DNA of 64,000 bases, taken from assembly GCF_016901135.1 (NCBI RefSeq), contig NZ_JAFEVL010000048.1, positions 558,001-622,000 on the forward strand, written 5' to 3'. The position numbers were made by a program, and so were the translations under genes. Shown piece by piece: positions 1 through 7,910 of the stretch. Position 1 is the first letter of the stretch, and every line of letters begins with the position of its first letter. This DNA comes from Martinezella lusitana. Lineage in GTDB: Bacteria > Pseudomonadota > Alphaproteobacteria > Rhizobiales > Rhizobiaceae. The notes beneath the pieces were generated by a model. It was not told the DNA's origin. It saw nothing but the letters and a program-made list of their open reading frames with translations, and ran no database searches.

Positions 1-203
1 CCGCGATTTTCCGGATTGCGCAGCAACCGTACGCGCTTGTCGCGTCGGGCATATTGTTCGACGATCATCGCGGTGGCATCGCGCGACGTGTCGTCAACGA
101 TGATCACTTCCAAAACCTCGCGATTTTCAAGAACAGCCGTAATGATGTCGCCGAGGGAGTCCTGCGCGTTGTAGGCTGGGATGATGACACTGACTTTGCT
201 CAC
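1..203 (-). CDS. Glycosyltransferase family 2, N-terminal part
   Basis: Start of a GT-A-fold family 2 glycosyltransferase that runs off the left edge; about 67 residues are visible. A SVIIPAYN strand follows the start, and VIIVDDTSRD (about residues 33-42) is the usual sugar-nucleotide/metal-binding segment. The GTG start is preceded by AGGAGA at normal spacing. It is divergent from the next glycosyltransferase, with about 295 bp between them. Donor and acceptor cannot be told from the fragment; a surface polysaccharide role is a family-based guess. Confidence 0.8.
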   Translation of the reverse strand, partial: MSKVSVIIPAYNAQDSLGDIITAVLENREVLEVIIVDDTSRDATAMIVEQYARRDKRVRLLRNPENR

Positions 204-497
204 AAGGTCTCCTGATACTAAATGGGTGCCGGACCTGGGGGTATCGGCCATGCTATTCGCCTCAAGCTGCGTAGCCATCCTTCCGGCGGAACGACCTCGG
301 CAAATTGCGATCGCGACCTATCAAAACTCACGGGACCGCTCCCTAAAAGCATAGGGGTCGGAACTTGCACTGAACTGGTGCGTGGATGCCCTACCCGATC
401 GGAGGAAGGCCGAACTATCCAGCCCCGCGAAAGCAAACCGGCTTATGCAAAAGACAAAGTCCGCGCCCAGAATCGCGCCGATGCCGTGGAGAAATCG

Positions 498-1712
498 ATG
501 TCTTCTGCTGAAATCCCCGTCCTTTCGATTTGCGTTCCAACCTTCAATCGTCAGTTCTTGCTTGAGCGGAACATAAATTTCCACCTGGACGCTTTTCGTA
601 AGCTCGATATCCCCTTTGAAATCGTCATTGTCGACGATTGCTCGACCGACGACACCGCCGCCTATATCCAGTCGATCTCTCATCATCCGGAAATCAGCGC
701 CTATCGCCGGGCACGCAATTCCGGCTTCATCAGCAACTACGCCTTTGCCATGCAGCGGGCTCGCGGCCACTATGCGGTCTTCCTCGGCGACGACGATCTG
801 CTGATTCCGGAAAAGGTCGTCGAATATCTCCACATTATGGTGGACGACAGGCGGATCGGCATGATCCAGGCGCCATGGCTTCTGGTCGACGGGCGGCCGG
901 GCGGCGGAGACATGCAGCCTTTCTATCACCTCTCCTACCCCTCGCGGCATGCCAAGGGCGATTTCCATTCGATGCTGGAATTCATCCTGGAACGGCATGT
1001 CTTCCCAGAATTCATGATCATCCGGCGCGACATCCTGGCGAGATCCATATCCAGCCCGACGCCCTTTATTTTCTGGGCCTTTCTCTACACCACCCGCGCG
1101 CTGGATAAGGCCGATGTGCTGTTCATGCCGGAACCCTTCGCCCGCGTGACTGCGATTTCCGACGACCCCCGTCTGCAACAGGGCAACAAGGAATGCATGT
1201 TCCAGTGGGACAGCTACCGAGGCGGCCTCGAATATCTTGCATCGCAGGCGCTTCGCGACAACCGGCTGCCGCCGGAGTATCGCGGCTCGTTGATGCCGCG
1301 CATCACGGACTTCATGCTGCAGCGCCAGGCCGTGGCGATGCGCTTGCACGTCAATGCGCAGAACTGGGTCGAAGCCTACATCATGTACCACCGCATGGCG
1401 GCCTATCATCCCACGCCGCTGCCGGCCGAATCCTACGACCAGATCCGCAAGCTGGCGGGCATCGCAACAGCTGCGACGGAGGCAATCGCCTTCAACGGCG
1501 AGCCCGTCATCCTTGAACCGATCATCGACGACGCCACGATCAATCTTCTCTCGCCCTCGATCCGGGAGCATCTCATCCGGGAAGAACCGCAGGCCGGCGG
1601 CTATGACAGGAAGCCAAGAGCATATCTGCGCTTTACGGAAAATTTTCCTGCCAATCCGGGACCCAAGGACGGCATGTTCGACATTCTGACCTACATCGAA
1701 CAGTTTGCCTGA
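498..1712 (+). CDS. Glycosyltransferase family 2
   Basis: A 404-residue protein that should transfer a sugar from a nucleotide donor to a glycan or lipid acceptor. VPTFNR (residues 13-18), VDDCSTDD (about 45-52) and GDDD (about 97-100) are the GT2 nucleotide- and metal-binding elements. The reading frame is open from 222, but the 92 residues before this ATG lack domain character and the family fold begins right after it. GGAGA lies seven bases upstream, so I place the start at 498. The C-terminal half has no motif I recognise. It faces another GT2 gene, so both may serve the same surface glycan. Confidence 0.8.
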   Translation: MSSAEIPVLSICVPTFNRQFLLERNINFHLDAFRKLDIPFEIVIVDDCSTDDTAAYIQSISHHPEISAYRRARNSGFISNYAFAMQRARGHYAVFLGDDDLLIPEKVVEYLHIMVDDRRIGMIQAPWLLVDGRPGGGDMQPFYHLSYPSRHAKGDFHSMLEFILERHVFPEFMIIRRDILARSISSPTPFIFWAFLYTTRALDKADVLFMPEPFARVTAISDDPRLQQGNKECMFQWDSYRGGLEYLASQALRDNRLPPEYRGSLMPRITDFMLQRQAVAMRLHVNAQNWVEAYIMYHRMAAYHPTPLPAESYDQIRKLAGIATAATEAIAFNGEPVILEPIIDDATINLLSPSIREHLIREEPQAGGYDRKPRAYLRFTENFPANPGPKDGMFDILTYIEQFA

Positions 1713-1803
1713 CGATCACTGCCGGGGACCGATACTGGATCCGCTGTCGGCGTCGCATTGCGAACGCCCGGTCCGAATCCCAGCTCGGTCGCCAGGCGTG
1801 CAT

Positions 1804-2544
1804 TCAGCCGGGCAATAACTCGGTCACCGCGATGATCGGGCCGAGTGGAAACAGGCCGTCCCGCCTTTGCCATTCAGGAATGTCGAGGCTGGAAATGCTG
1901 CCGTCCAGAAACAGCGCATTCGCGCAGCTTAGCTCGTCGCGGAAAAGCGTCGCAAAGTCATGAAAGCGGACAGGGCCATCCGAAATCGCGAAAACGACCT
2001 TGCCGTCGTTGGTGACACCAACGCCGTTTCGCGTCTTGAAGCTGGTGCTGTCGGCAAGAAATGACGGATGGAGCTTGCCGTCGATGACGAGCATCGGGCC
2101 GGACTGGGTCGCGTAGAACGGCTTGATGTTGGACGCGGCGAAGGACTTGCTTTCCATCACACCGGCACGGCCCGGCAGGAGATAAAAGACGCCGTTCGGC
2201 AACAGGTGGAAATTGCCCCACCCCTTGTTGGTGTTGATCCTCTTCAGCTCGCGACCATTTTCGACGAAGAGGCCGACGGGGGACTGATCGTCGAGATACA
2301 TGCCGCCGTTCATGGCGAAGCGAACATAGATGCGGTCCTGGCGTAGATCGTTTTCCAAAGCCCGGAACGAACCATAGGGCTTGCCGCTGCGATCATTCTG
2401 GAAAAGCTGGATATCGTCGGTCGCCGGATCGAAGGTGCAAACCGTATAGCCATCACCGAGATGCTCGACCTTGCGGCAGGCCTCGCCGGCCGATGCAGTG
2501 GCAGCGCACGCAAGAACCGCGAGGATGATCATCAATCGAATCAA
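1804..2544 (-). CDS. Phosphodiester glycosidase family protein (DUF2233)
   Basis: A 246-residue exported protein of the DUF2233/NAGPA-like family, whose characterised members cleave sugar phosphodiesters. A signal peptide covers about residues 1-20 (IILAVLACAATASA). MNGGMY (78-83) and a late LFLDGSIS stretch are typical of the family. I choose a TTG start because GGAG lies eight bases upstream. The frame stays open into the neighbouring 4Fe-4S gene, but that extension would place residues ahead of the signal peptide. The substrate is unknown; a periplasmic or surface glycan is plausible next to the glycosyltransferases. Confidence 0.75.
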   Translation of the reverse strand: MIRLMIILAVLACAATASAGEACRKVEHLGDGYTVCTFDPATDDIQLFQNDRSGKPYGSFRALENDLRQDRIYVRFAMNGGMYLDDQSPVGLFVENGRELKRINTNKGWGNFHLLPNGVFYLLPGRAGVMESKSFAASNIKPFYATQSGPMLVIDGKLHPSFLADSTSFKTRNGVGVTNDGKVVFAISDGPVRFHDFATLFRDELSCANALFLDGSISSLDIPEWQRRDGLFPLGPIIAVTELLPG

Positions 2545-2572
2545 GCTGACAACTCCGGATGGATGCCCGCTC

Positions 2573-3265
2573 TTACAATTGAAGGGCCGCCATGTGAAAG
2601 GCAAGCTGTGCGGCAGGATAACGATAGCTGGCCCCAACCGGACAGGCATTGCGCGCGAGACAACCTGCCGCCATGCAGCCCAATTGCCCTTCATCAGTCC
2701 GCAGATGCGTTCGACAGCGTTGAACGTCGAACCCGGCGGGCGCCACTGCATCGACGGGACAGGCATCGAGACAAGGCTTATCCAGGCAATGATCGCAAGG
2801 ATGCGCGCCGCGCGCCGGCGCTCCGTCATCCACTAGAATATCCACAAAACCCAGGGCACCGCGATAGCCGTGCCAGAGGCCGTATTCCGGATGGATCAGG
2901 ATGCCGAGCGGCGAGGCCTTCAGGCTCTCCGCCCGCATGGCCCACTGCTGGAAAGGCTGCCATGGAGGATCCGAGGGAAAATAGGCCGTCGCTCCGAGCT
3001 CGTCAGCAATCGGCCGGATGATCGCCTTCGACCAGTCGTCGAGCGGATCGCGGCGCAGGATATTCTCCGGCAACTGCCGCCAGCGTAGGAAGGGCTGCCA
3101 GATCGAGCCGCCGACATTGCCGAGCAGGACGACGCTGCGCGCAGCCGCCCCGTCGGCCAGCAGCGGCCCCTCGCCTGCGTCGAAAGACAGGCTACCGCGA
3201 ACGAAAACTCCGTGGGCGTCGAGCGCCGCACGGAGCTGTTTCAATATGGCGGGATCGCGGTTCAC
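2573..3265 (-). CDS. QueG-like 4Fe-4S binding protein
   Basis: A 230-residue protein with a C-terminal two-cluster ferredoxin region. Cysteines fall at about 157, 160, 165 and 169 (CDHC, then ACP) and at 184, 197, 202 and 208 (ending NACPVG). This arrangement matches the iron-sulfur part of epoxyqueuosine reductase QueG and its relatives, but the protein is much shorter than full QueG (about 350 residues), so true QueG activity is doubtful. It lies 101 bp downstream of the MttB-type gene on the same strand, so a role as electron carrier for corrinoid chemistry is possible. That role is an inference from position. Confidence 0.65.
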   Translation of the reverse strand: MNRDPAILKQLRAALDAHGVFVRGSLSFDAGEGPLLADGAAARSVVLLGNVGGSIWQPFLRWRQLPENILRRDPLDDWSKAIIRPIADELGATAYFPSDPPWQPFQQWAMRAESLKASPLGILIHPEYGLWHGYRGALGFVDILVDDGAPARGAHPCDHCLDKPCLDACPVDAVAPAGFDVQRCRTHLRTDEGQLGCMAAGCLARNACPVGASYRYPAAQLAFHMAALQL

Positions 3266-3366
3266 CGTGGCCCCTTATATTGATAGTGCGGCCGCCAGAC
3301 CTCCTTCTGGATCAGATCGGCAACGCGTATCGCTCCGCCTTGCTCCCTGGCGGCCTCGGGCTCCCT

Positions 3367-4947
3367 TCAAGTGAAGGCGTCCGGCATCGAATCCTTGCGC
3401 TTCTGGATATAGGCCAGCAGTGCCTCGTCGATATCAGGATCGAGCGGCGGCGCTTCGTAATGGTCGAGCCAGGAGCGGCAAAGCGCATTGGCGCGCTGCT
3501 CGACACGCTTCTGTCCCTCGATTTCCCACTGCTCGAAGGAATTGTTGTCGGCCAGCGCCGAGCGATAGAAGGCGCTCTGGAAATTCGCCTGCGTATGGGC
3601 GCAGCCGAGATAGTGGCTGCCGGGACCGACTTCGCGGATGGCATCCAGCGCCTGGCCGTTCTCCGAGAGATCGACGCCCTCGGCCATCTTCTGCATCATG
3701 CCGAGCTGGTCCTGGTCGATCATGAACTTCTCGTAGGAAGAAACGAGACCACCTTCCAGCCAGCCGGCCGCATGCAGCACGAAATTCGTGCCCGCCAGCA
3801 GCGTCATGTTCAAGGTATTGGCCGATTCATGCGCTGCCTGCGCATCCGGCACCTTCGAGGCGCAGAGCGAGCCGCCGGTACGGAACGGCAGGCCGAGACG
3901 GCGCGCGAGCTGGGCGGAGCCATAGGACACCAGCGACGGCTCCGGCGAGCCGAAAGTCGGGGCACCTGACTGCATGGAGATAGACGCCGCGAAGGTGCCG
4001 TAGAGCACGGGCGAACCCTTGCGGATCAACTGCGTGAACGAAGCGCCGGCAAGCACTTCGGCCAGGATCTGCGTCAGCGTACCCGCGACCGTCACAGGGC
4101 TCATGGCGCCCGAAAGGATGAAGGGGGAAACAACCGAAGCCTGGTTGTGCCGCGCATAGACCTTCAGCGCGCCGAGCATGGTCTCGTCGAAGACCATCGG
4201 CGAATTGGCGTTGATGAGGTTCAGCGTGACGCAGTTGTTCTCGACGAAATCGTCGCCGAAAACGATCTTCGCCATGGCGACCGTATCCTCGGCGCGCTCC
4301 GGCGCCGTCACCGAGCCCATGAACGGCTTGTCGGAATATTTGATATGGCTGTAGACCATATCGAGATGGCGCTTGTTAACCGGAATGTCGACCGGCTCGC
4401 AAACCGTGCCGCCGGACGAATGCATCGAGGGCGCCATATAGGCGAGCTTCACGAAATTACGGAAATCCTCGATCGTCGCATAACGGCGGTTGCCTTCGAG
4501 ATCACGGACGAAAGGCGGCCCATAGACCGGCGCGAAGATCGTCGCCTTACCGCCGACATGGGCGTTGCGGGCGCTGTTGCGCGCATGCCAGGTGAATTCC
4601 TTCGGTGCCGTTTTCAGGAGTTCGCGGCAAAGCCCTTTCGGAAAGTGCACGCGCTGCCCGCGCACGTCGGCGCCGGCCTCCTTCCAGAGCGCCAGAGCTT
4701 CCGCGTCGTCGCGAAATTCGATGCCGATTTCCTCCAGAACCGTATCGGCATTGCGCTCGATGAGCTGCAGGCCCTCTTCATCAAGCACCTCGTAAACGCC
4801 GATCTTCCGGACGATGTAGGGAAGCGAAGGGCCAGGCCCACCGCCGCTGCGCGACGCGCGCCTTGCCGCGGCACCTCTGCCCTCCCCGCGCGAACGTCGT
4901 CCGCCGCCATCGCCGCCCGCAGCCGGTTGCTCGTTCATATCGTCCAT
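3367..4947 (-). CDS. Trimethylamine methyltransferase (MttB) family protein, non-pyrrolysine
   Basis: A 526-residue member of the MttB superfamily, whose members move a methyl group from a tertiary or quaternary amine to a corrinoid protein. The frame is uninterrupted, with no internal TAG, so it lacks the pyrrolysine of true trimethylamine methyltransferases. It resembles the class that includes glycine betaine (MtgB), proline betaine (MtpB) and carnitine (MtcB) methyltransferases. GAGGAA sits about six bases before the ATG. The first about 40 residues are an unusual Gly/Arg/Ala-rich extension (GGDGGGRRSRGEGRG). It is divergent from the corrinoid protein gene across 262 bp. The substrate is inferred, not seen; a betaine is most likely. 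Confidence 0.85.
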   Translation of the reverse strand: MDDMNEQPAAGGDGGGRRSRGEGRGAAARRASRSGGGPGPSLPYIVRKIGVYEVLDEEGLQLIERNADTVLEEIGIEFRDDAEALALWKEAGADVRGQRVHFPKGLCRELLKTAPKEFTWHARNSARNAHVGGKATIFAPVYGPPFVRDLEGNRRYATIEDFRNFVKLAYMAPSMHSSGGTVCEPVDIPVNKRHLDMVYSHIKYSDKPFMGSVTAPERAEDTVAMAKIVFGDDFVENNCVTLNLINANSPMVFDETMLGALKVYARHNQASVVSPFILSGAMSPVTVAGTLTQILAEVLAGASFTQLIRKGSPVLYGTFAASISMQSGAPTFGSPEPSLVSYGSAQLARRLGLPFRTGGSLCASKVPDAQAAHESANTLNMTLLAGTNFVLHAAGWLEGGLVSSYEKFMIDQDQLGMMQKMAEGVDLSENGQALDAIREVGPGSHYLGCAHTQANFQSAFYRSALADNNSFEQWEIEGQKRVEQRANALCRSWLDHYEAPPLDPDIDEALLAYIQKRKDSMPDAFT

Positions 4948-5209
4948 GATGTTTCCTCGCTCCTGCGCATGAATGCGTCTATCCTCACACTATGCTAGCC
5001 GATTCCGTCGGCCGGACGTTCCTTAATGCGCCAGCAATTAGCATAGGACAGACATGGCCGCGACGATATCGCCTGATTTCCGTCCGTCGCGATTAATCCG
5101 CGCGACGTCGCTTTCGAAAAGAGTTTTGTCATCGTTGAGGTTTATCGGTTATTGAGGCAGTATTTTATACAAGCCTCTGATGCATTTGCACGAAAACGGG
5201 ATGGAGCGC

Positions 5210-5911
5210 ATGTCTGACGACGAAATCATTCTCTCGGAACTTTCGGACGAGGAACTCGTGCAGCAGATGCATGACGACCTGTATGACGGGTTGAAGGAGG
5301 AAATCGAGGAAGCGACTAATATCCTCCTCGCACGCGGCTGGACGCCCTATGATGTCCTGACGCAAGCGCTCGTGGAGGGCATGCGCATCGTCGGCATCGA
5401 TTTCCGCGATGGCATTCTCTTCGTGCCTGAGGTGCTGCTATCAGCCAATGCGATGAAGGCCGGCATGTTTATCCTGCGGCCGCTGCTGGTGGAGACCGGT
5501 GCTCCGAAGCTCGGCAAGATGGTGATCGGCACCGTCAAGGGCGACATTCACGACATCGGCAAGAACCTCGTCGGCATGATGATGGAGGGCGCGGGCTTCG
5601 ACGTCATCGACCTCGGGATCAACAATCCCGTCGAGAACTATCTCGACGCCATCGAGCGCGAACAGCCTGATATTCTCGGCATGTCGGCGCTGCTAACGAC
5701 CACCATGCCCTACATGAAGGTCGTCATCGATACGCTTAAGGAAAAGGGCATGCGCGACGACTACGTCGTTCTCGTCGGCGGCGCGCCGCTGAACGAGGAG
5801 TTCGGCAAGGCTGTCGGCGCCGATGCCTATTGCCGCGATGCGGCCGTGGCGGTTGAGACCGCCAAGGACTTCATGAAGCGCAAGCACAATAGCCTGGCTG
5901 CACGAGCCTGA
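5210..5911 (+). CDS. Corrinoid protein, cobalamin-binding methyl carrier (MtbC/MttC-like)
   Basis: A 233-residue methyl carrier. The N-terminal helical cap (about 1-90) is followed by a Rossmann-type B12 domain with GDIHDIGKN (111-119), whose His is the lower cobalt ligand, then SALLTTTMPYM and LVGGAPLNEEF. The protein would accept methyl on Co(I) from the divergent MttB-type enzyme and hand it to the methyltransferase at 9112. I start at MSDDEI, with GGAG just upstream; the frame extends ten codons further to 5180. A perfect hairpin follows the gene. Partnering is established for the family and inferred here from adjacency. Confidence 0.88.
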   Translation: MSDDEIILSELSDEELVQQMHDDLYDGLKEEIEEATNILLARGWTPYDVLTQALVEGMRIVGIDFRDGILFVPEVLLSANAMKAGMFILRPLLVETGAPKLGKMVIGTVKGDIHDIGKNLVGMMMEGAGFDVIDLGINNPVENYLDAIEREQPDILGMSALLTTTMPYMKVVIDTLKEKGMRDDYVVLVGGAPLNEEFGKAVGADAYCRDAAVAVETAKDFMKRKHNSLAARA

Positions 5912-5930
5912 TTGCAGCGGATTCCAAACT

Positions 5931-5954
5931 GGCGACAACCGAAAGGTTGTCGCC
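5931..5954. terminator. Perfect hairpin between convergent genes
   Basis: GGCGACAACC, a GAAA tetraloop, then GGTTGTCGCC: a 10-bp perfect stem. It lies 20 bp after the corrinoid protein stop and 24 bp before the 3' end of the convergent entericidin-like gene. No strong T tract follows on either strand, so it may be a weak bidirectional terminator or an mRNA-end stabiliser. Confidence 0.6.
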
Positions 5955-5977
5955 GACCCATTGGCATCCCAAATTGG

Positions 5978-6136
5978 TTATTGGGCAGCCTTCTTAACGG
6001 TATGACCGGCGTCTTCCGTCGCGTTGACGGCATTGGCCGTATCCCTGCCCACGCCGCGAATTGTATTGGCGCATGAAGCGAGTACCATAAGGACAGCGAG
6101 TGCGGCGGCGATTTTGCTGAATGTCGGTGCAGTCAT
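5978..6136 (-). CDS. Entericidin-like small lipoprotein
   Basis: A 52-residue protein. It has a short basic start, a hydrophobic stretch (IAAALAVLMVLA) and a lipobox LASC with the lipid-attachment Cys at residue 22. An Ala/Asn/Thr-rich tail (GRDTANAVNATEDAG) resembles the entericidin A/B family of tiny inner- or outer-membrane lipoproteins. It is oriented against the one-carbon genes on both sides, so it probably has its own promoter and is a passenger in the locus. Its function is unknown; a stress-related role is only by family analogy. Confidence 0.75.
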   Translation of the reverse strand: MTAPTFSKIAAALAVLMVLASCANTIRGVGRDTANAVNATEDAGHTVKKAAQ

Positions 6137-6206
6137 GATTGGGAACCCCCTCTGAGTGGATATCGATCAACAAAAAGCGGAGACAAATCCTCCGCGGAAT
6201 AAACGC

Positions 6207-6794
6207 ATGACAACGCGAAAAGTTCATGTGATCGCGTGCGGCGCAATCGCGCGCGAGATACTGGCGGTCACCAGAATAAATCAGCTCGACCACATCGATC
6301 TGCACTGTCTTCCCGCGATCTATCACTCCTACCCTCAGAAGATCGCGCCCGCTTTGGAGGAGGCCATTGCGAATGCGCGCTCGCGGGGCTTCGAGAGGAT
6401 CTTCATCGGCTATGCCGATTGCGGAACCGGCGGCATGATCGACAAGATCTGTGAGCGTGAGGGCATCGAGCGCCTTTCCGGCCCGCACTGCTACTCCTTC
6501 TTCAGCGGCAACGAAGCCTTTGCAGCCCGCGAGGATGACATCACATCGTTTTTCCTCACTGACTTTCTCGCCCGGCAGTTCGAGGCCTTCGTCGTCGTGC
6601 CGCTCGGCCTCGACCGGCATCCGGAACTGCGGGACATGTATTTCGGCAATTACCGCAAGGTCGTCTATCTCTCGCAGGAAGAAGATCCGACGCTGCAGGA
6701 AAAGGCAAAGGCGGCGGCCGCCTATCTCGGCTTGGACTACGAATACCGCTTCACCGCTTATGGCGATCTTGCCCGTGAATTGCTGACCGTCTGA
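6207..6794 (+). CDS. DUF1638 domain protein associated with methylamine-type methyltransferases
   Basis: A 195-residue cytoplasmic protein. VIACGAIAREIL at the N-terminus and RIFIGYADCGTGGMID (roughly residues 60-80), followed by GPHCYSFFSG, are conserved DUF1638 elements. No catalytic activity is established for this family. It recurs beside mttB/corrinoid genes in bacteria and methanogens, which fits its place here. Cysteines and a His in the core could bind metal or corrinoid; that is speculation. The start is set at MTTRKVHV; an upstream GTG at 6156 lacks a ribosome site. Confidence 0.75.
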   Translation: MTTRKVHVIACGAIAREILAVTRINQLDHIDLHCLPAIYHSYPQKIAPALEEAIANARSRGFERIFIGYADCGTGGMIDKICEREGIERLSGPHCYSFFSGNEAFAAREDDITSFFLTDFLARQFEAFVVVPLGLDRHPELRDMYFGNYRKVVYLSQEEDPTLQEKAKAAAAYLGLDYEYRFTAYGDLARELLTV

Positions 6795-6851
6795 TTACGA
6801 CATTCCACCCCGTATCCTTGCTTGCGGCCCACGTTGGACTCCGCCATGTTG

Positions 6852-6870
6852 CAACGCGTCGAAAGCGTTG
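6852..6870. promoter_or_regulatory. Inverted repeat upstream of the one-carbon operon
   Basis: CAACGC-N7-GCGTTG lies in the 239-bp gap between the DUF1638 gene and the six-gene operon that starts at 7034. It could be an operator or part of an mRNA leader structure. I saw no recognisable cobalamin or SAM riboswitch core in this gap. Confidence 0.25.
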
Positions 6871-7033
6871 AATCGCGGCGGAAAACCCGACTGTTCCGCA
6901 GGACGGTGACGTTTGCCGCTGGTTGCGGGATGTGCTTTCCGCGCCGCGTCGTTTTTTGGCATGGGCGGCGTCGTGGCGAGCGCAGTCTCCGGGTCGATGG
7001 ACGTGCATTCTTGATTAAAGAGGAGAATTTTGC

Positions 7034-7336
7034 ATGGCGGATCGCATTGTCGTCTATTGGCGGGACATTCCGGCTCAAGTGATCATCAAGAAGGGGCGGC
7101 AAACGGCAAAGCGCGAGCTCTCGCTGCGCTTCACCGAGGCGATCGACATGTGCGCGATGCGCACCGGCGCGGCCGAGACCGACGACTACTTGGCCGAATG
7201 GCGCAAGGCCGATCCCGTGCCTGTCTCCGACGATCTGGAAGCCGAGGCGGACAAGGCCGCAAGCGAACTCGAAGCGGCCTTTGACCGGGAGCGTCTGATT
7301 GCGCTGGTGAAGGCCGGAGGCCGCGACAATGGCTGA
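7034..7336 (+). CDS. Small PF13769-type (virulence factor family) protein
   Basis: A 100-residue soluble protein, first gene of a tight operon reaching 12476. It begins IVVYWRDIPAQV and has an Ala/Glu/Asp-rich helical C-terminus. From memory it matches the family labelled virulence factor, whose biochemical role is not known; the name should not be taken literally. A strong AGGAGA lies eight bases before the ATG. Its stop codon overlaps the next gene by eight bases, implying translational coupling with the zinc-domain protein. A scaffold or chaperone role in the methyl-transfer complex is inference only. Confidence 0.6.
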   Translation: MADRIVVYWRDIPAQVIIKKGRQTAKRELSLRFTEAIDMCAMRTGAAETDDYLAEWRKADPVPVSDDLEAEADKAASELEAAFDRERLIALVKAGGRDNG

Positions 7337-7907
7337 CGCCATCCAGAAGCCGGGCAACGCGGCGCCCGGAGCGAAGGCCGCCAGCGGCGCCTATACGCCC
7401 GCCGGCGTCTCGCCCAACCGCCGCGCCCGCCGCAAATACACCGTCCGTCTCTGGGCCGTGCGCCATTCGCGCTTCCTCGAATGGTTCTACCATCGCTTCG
7501 CCGATGCTTTCCTCCTCCTTCATCCGCTCTGGAAGAAAATCGGCTATGAGCGCGTCGAACGGCCGATCACCTTCGTCGAGCGCAATGTGAAGGGCTTTCT
7601 GTTCGACTGTCGCATGTGCGGCCAGTGCGCGCTCTCGTCGACGGGCATGTCCTGCCCAATGAACTGTCCGAAGCAGCTGCGCAACGGCCCTTGCGGCGGG
7701 GTGCGCGCCAATGGCAATTGCGAGGTTGAGCCGGACATGCCCTGTGTCTGGGTGCAGGCCTGGAACGGTTCGCGAAACATGATCCAAGGCGATGCGATCC
7801 TGAAGGTGCAGAAACCGGTGAACCAGTCGCTGCGTGAAACCTCCTCCTGGCTGCGCGTCACGGCGGAAGCCGCCGCTGCCCGTGAAGCGGCCAAAAGGGA
7901 AGCCTGA
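7329..7907 (+). CDS. Methylenetetrahydrofolate reductase C-terminal domain protein (Cys-rich, zinc-type)
   Basis: A 192-residue protein equivalent to the C-terminal cysteine-rich domain found with MetF-like proteins in acetogens and methylotrophs (MetV-like). After a basic N-terminus it has a cysteine cluster, CRMCGQC, then SCPMNC, NGPCGG and NGNCEVEPDMPC (about residues 94-140), suited to bind zinc or an iron-sulfur cluster. It overlaps the upstream gene by eight bases and sits three bases before the MetF-like gene, so the two products probably form one reductase. Whether the metal is structural or carries electrons cannot be told from sequence. Confidence 0.78.
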   Translation: MADAIQKPGNAAPGAKAASGAYTPAGVSPNRRARRKYTVRLWAVRHSRFLEWFYHRFADAFLLLHPLWKKIGYERVERPITFVERNVKGFLFDCRMCGQCALSSTGMSCPMNCPKQLRNGPCGGVRANGNCEVEPDMPCVWVQAWNGSRNMIQGDAILKVQKPVNQSLRETSSWLRVTAEAAAAREAAKREA

Positions 7908-7910
7908 TCG

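Noticed and set aside
222..497. N-terminal extension of the glycosyltransferase
   Set aside because: Residues are low in domain character, and a ribosome site and family start occur at 498.
321..1571. A 416-codon minus-strand frame opposite the glycosyltransferase
   Set aside because: It is a shadow of the GT2 gene; the plus-strand product has the full GT2 motif set.
3367..4947. Pyrrolysine codon in the MttB-type gene
   Set aside because: The frame contains no TAG, and no pyl genes are visible in the window.
4948..7033. Cobalamin riboswitch upstream of the corrinoid genes
   Set aside because: I looked for a B12-box-like core in the gaps at 4948-5209 and 6795-7033 and did not see one; a covariance search would settle it.
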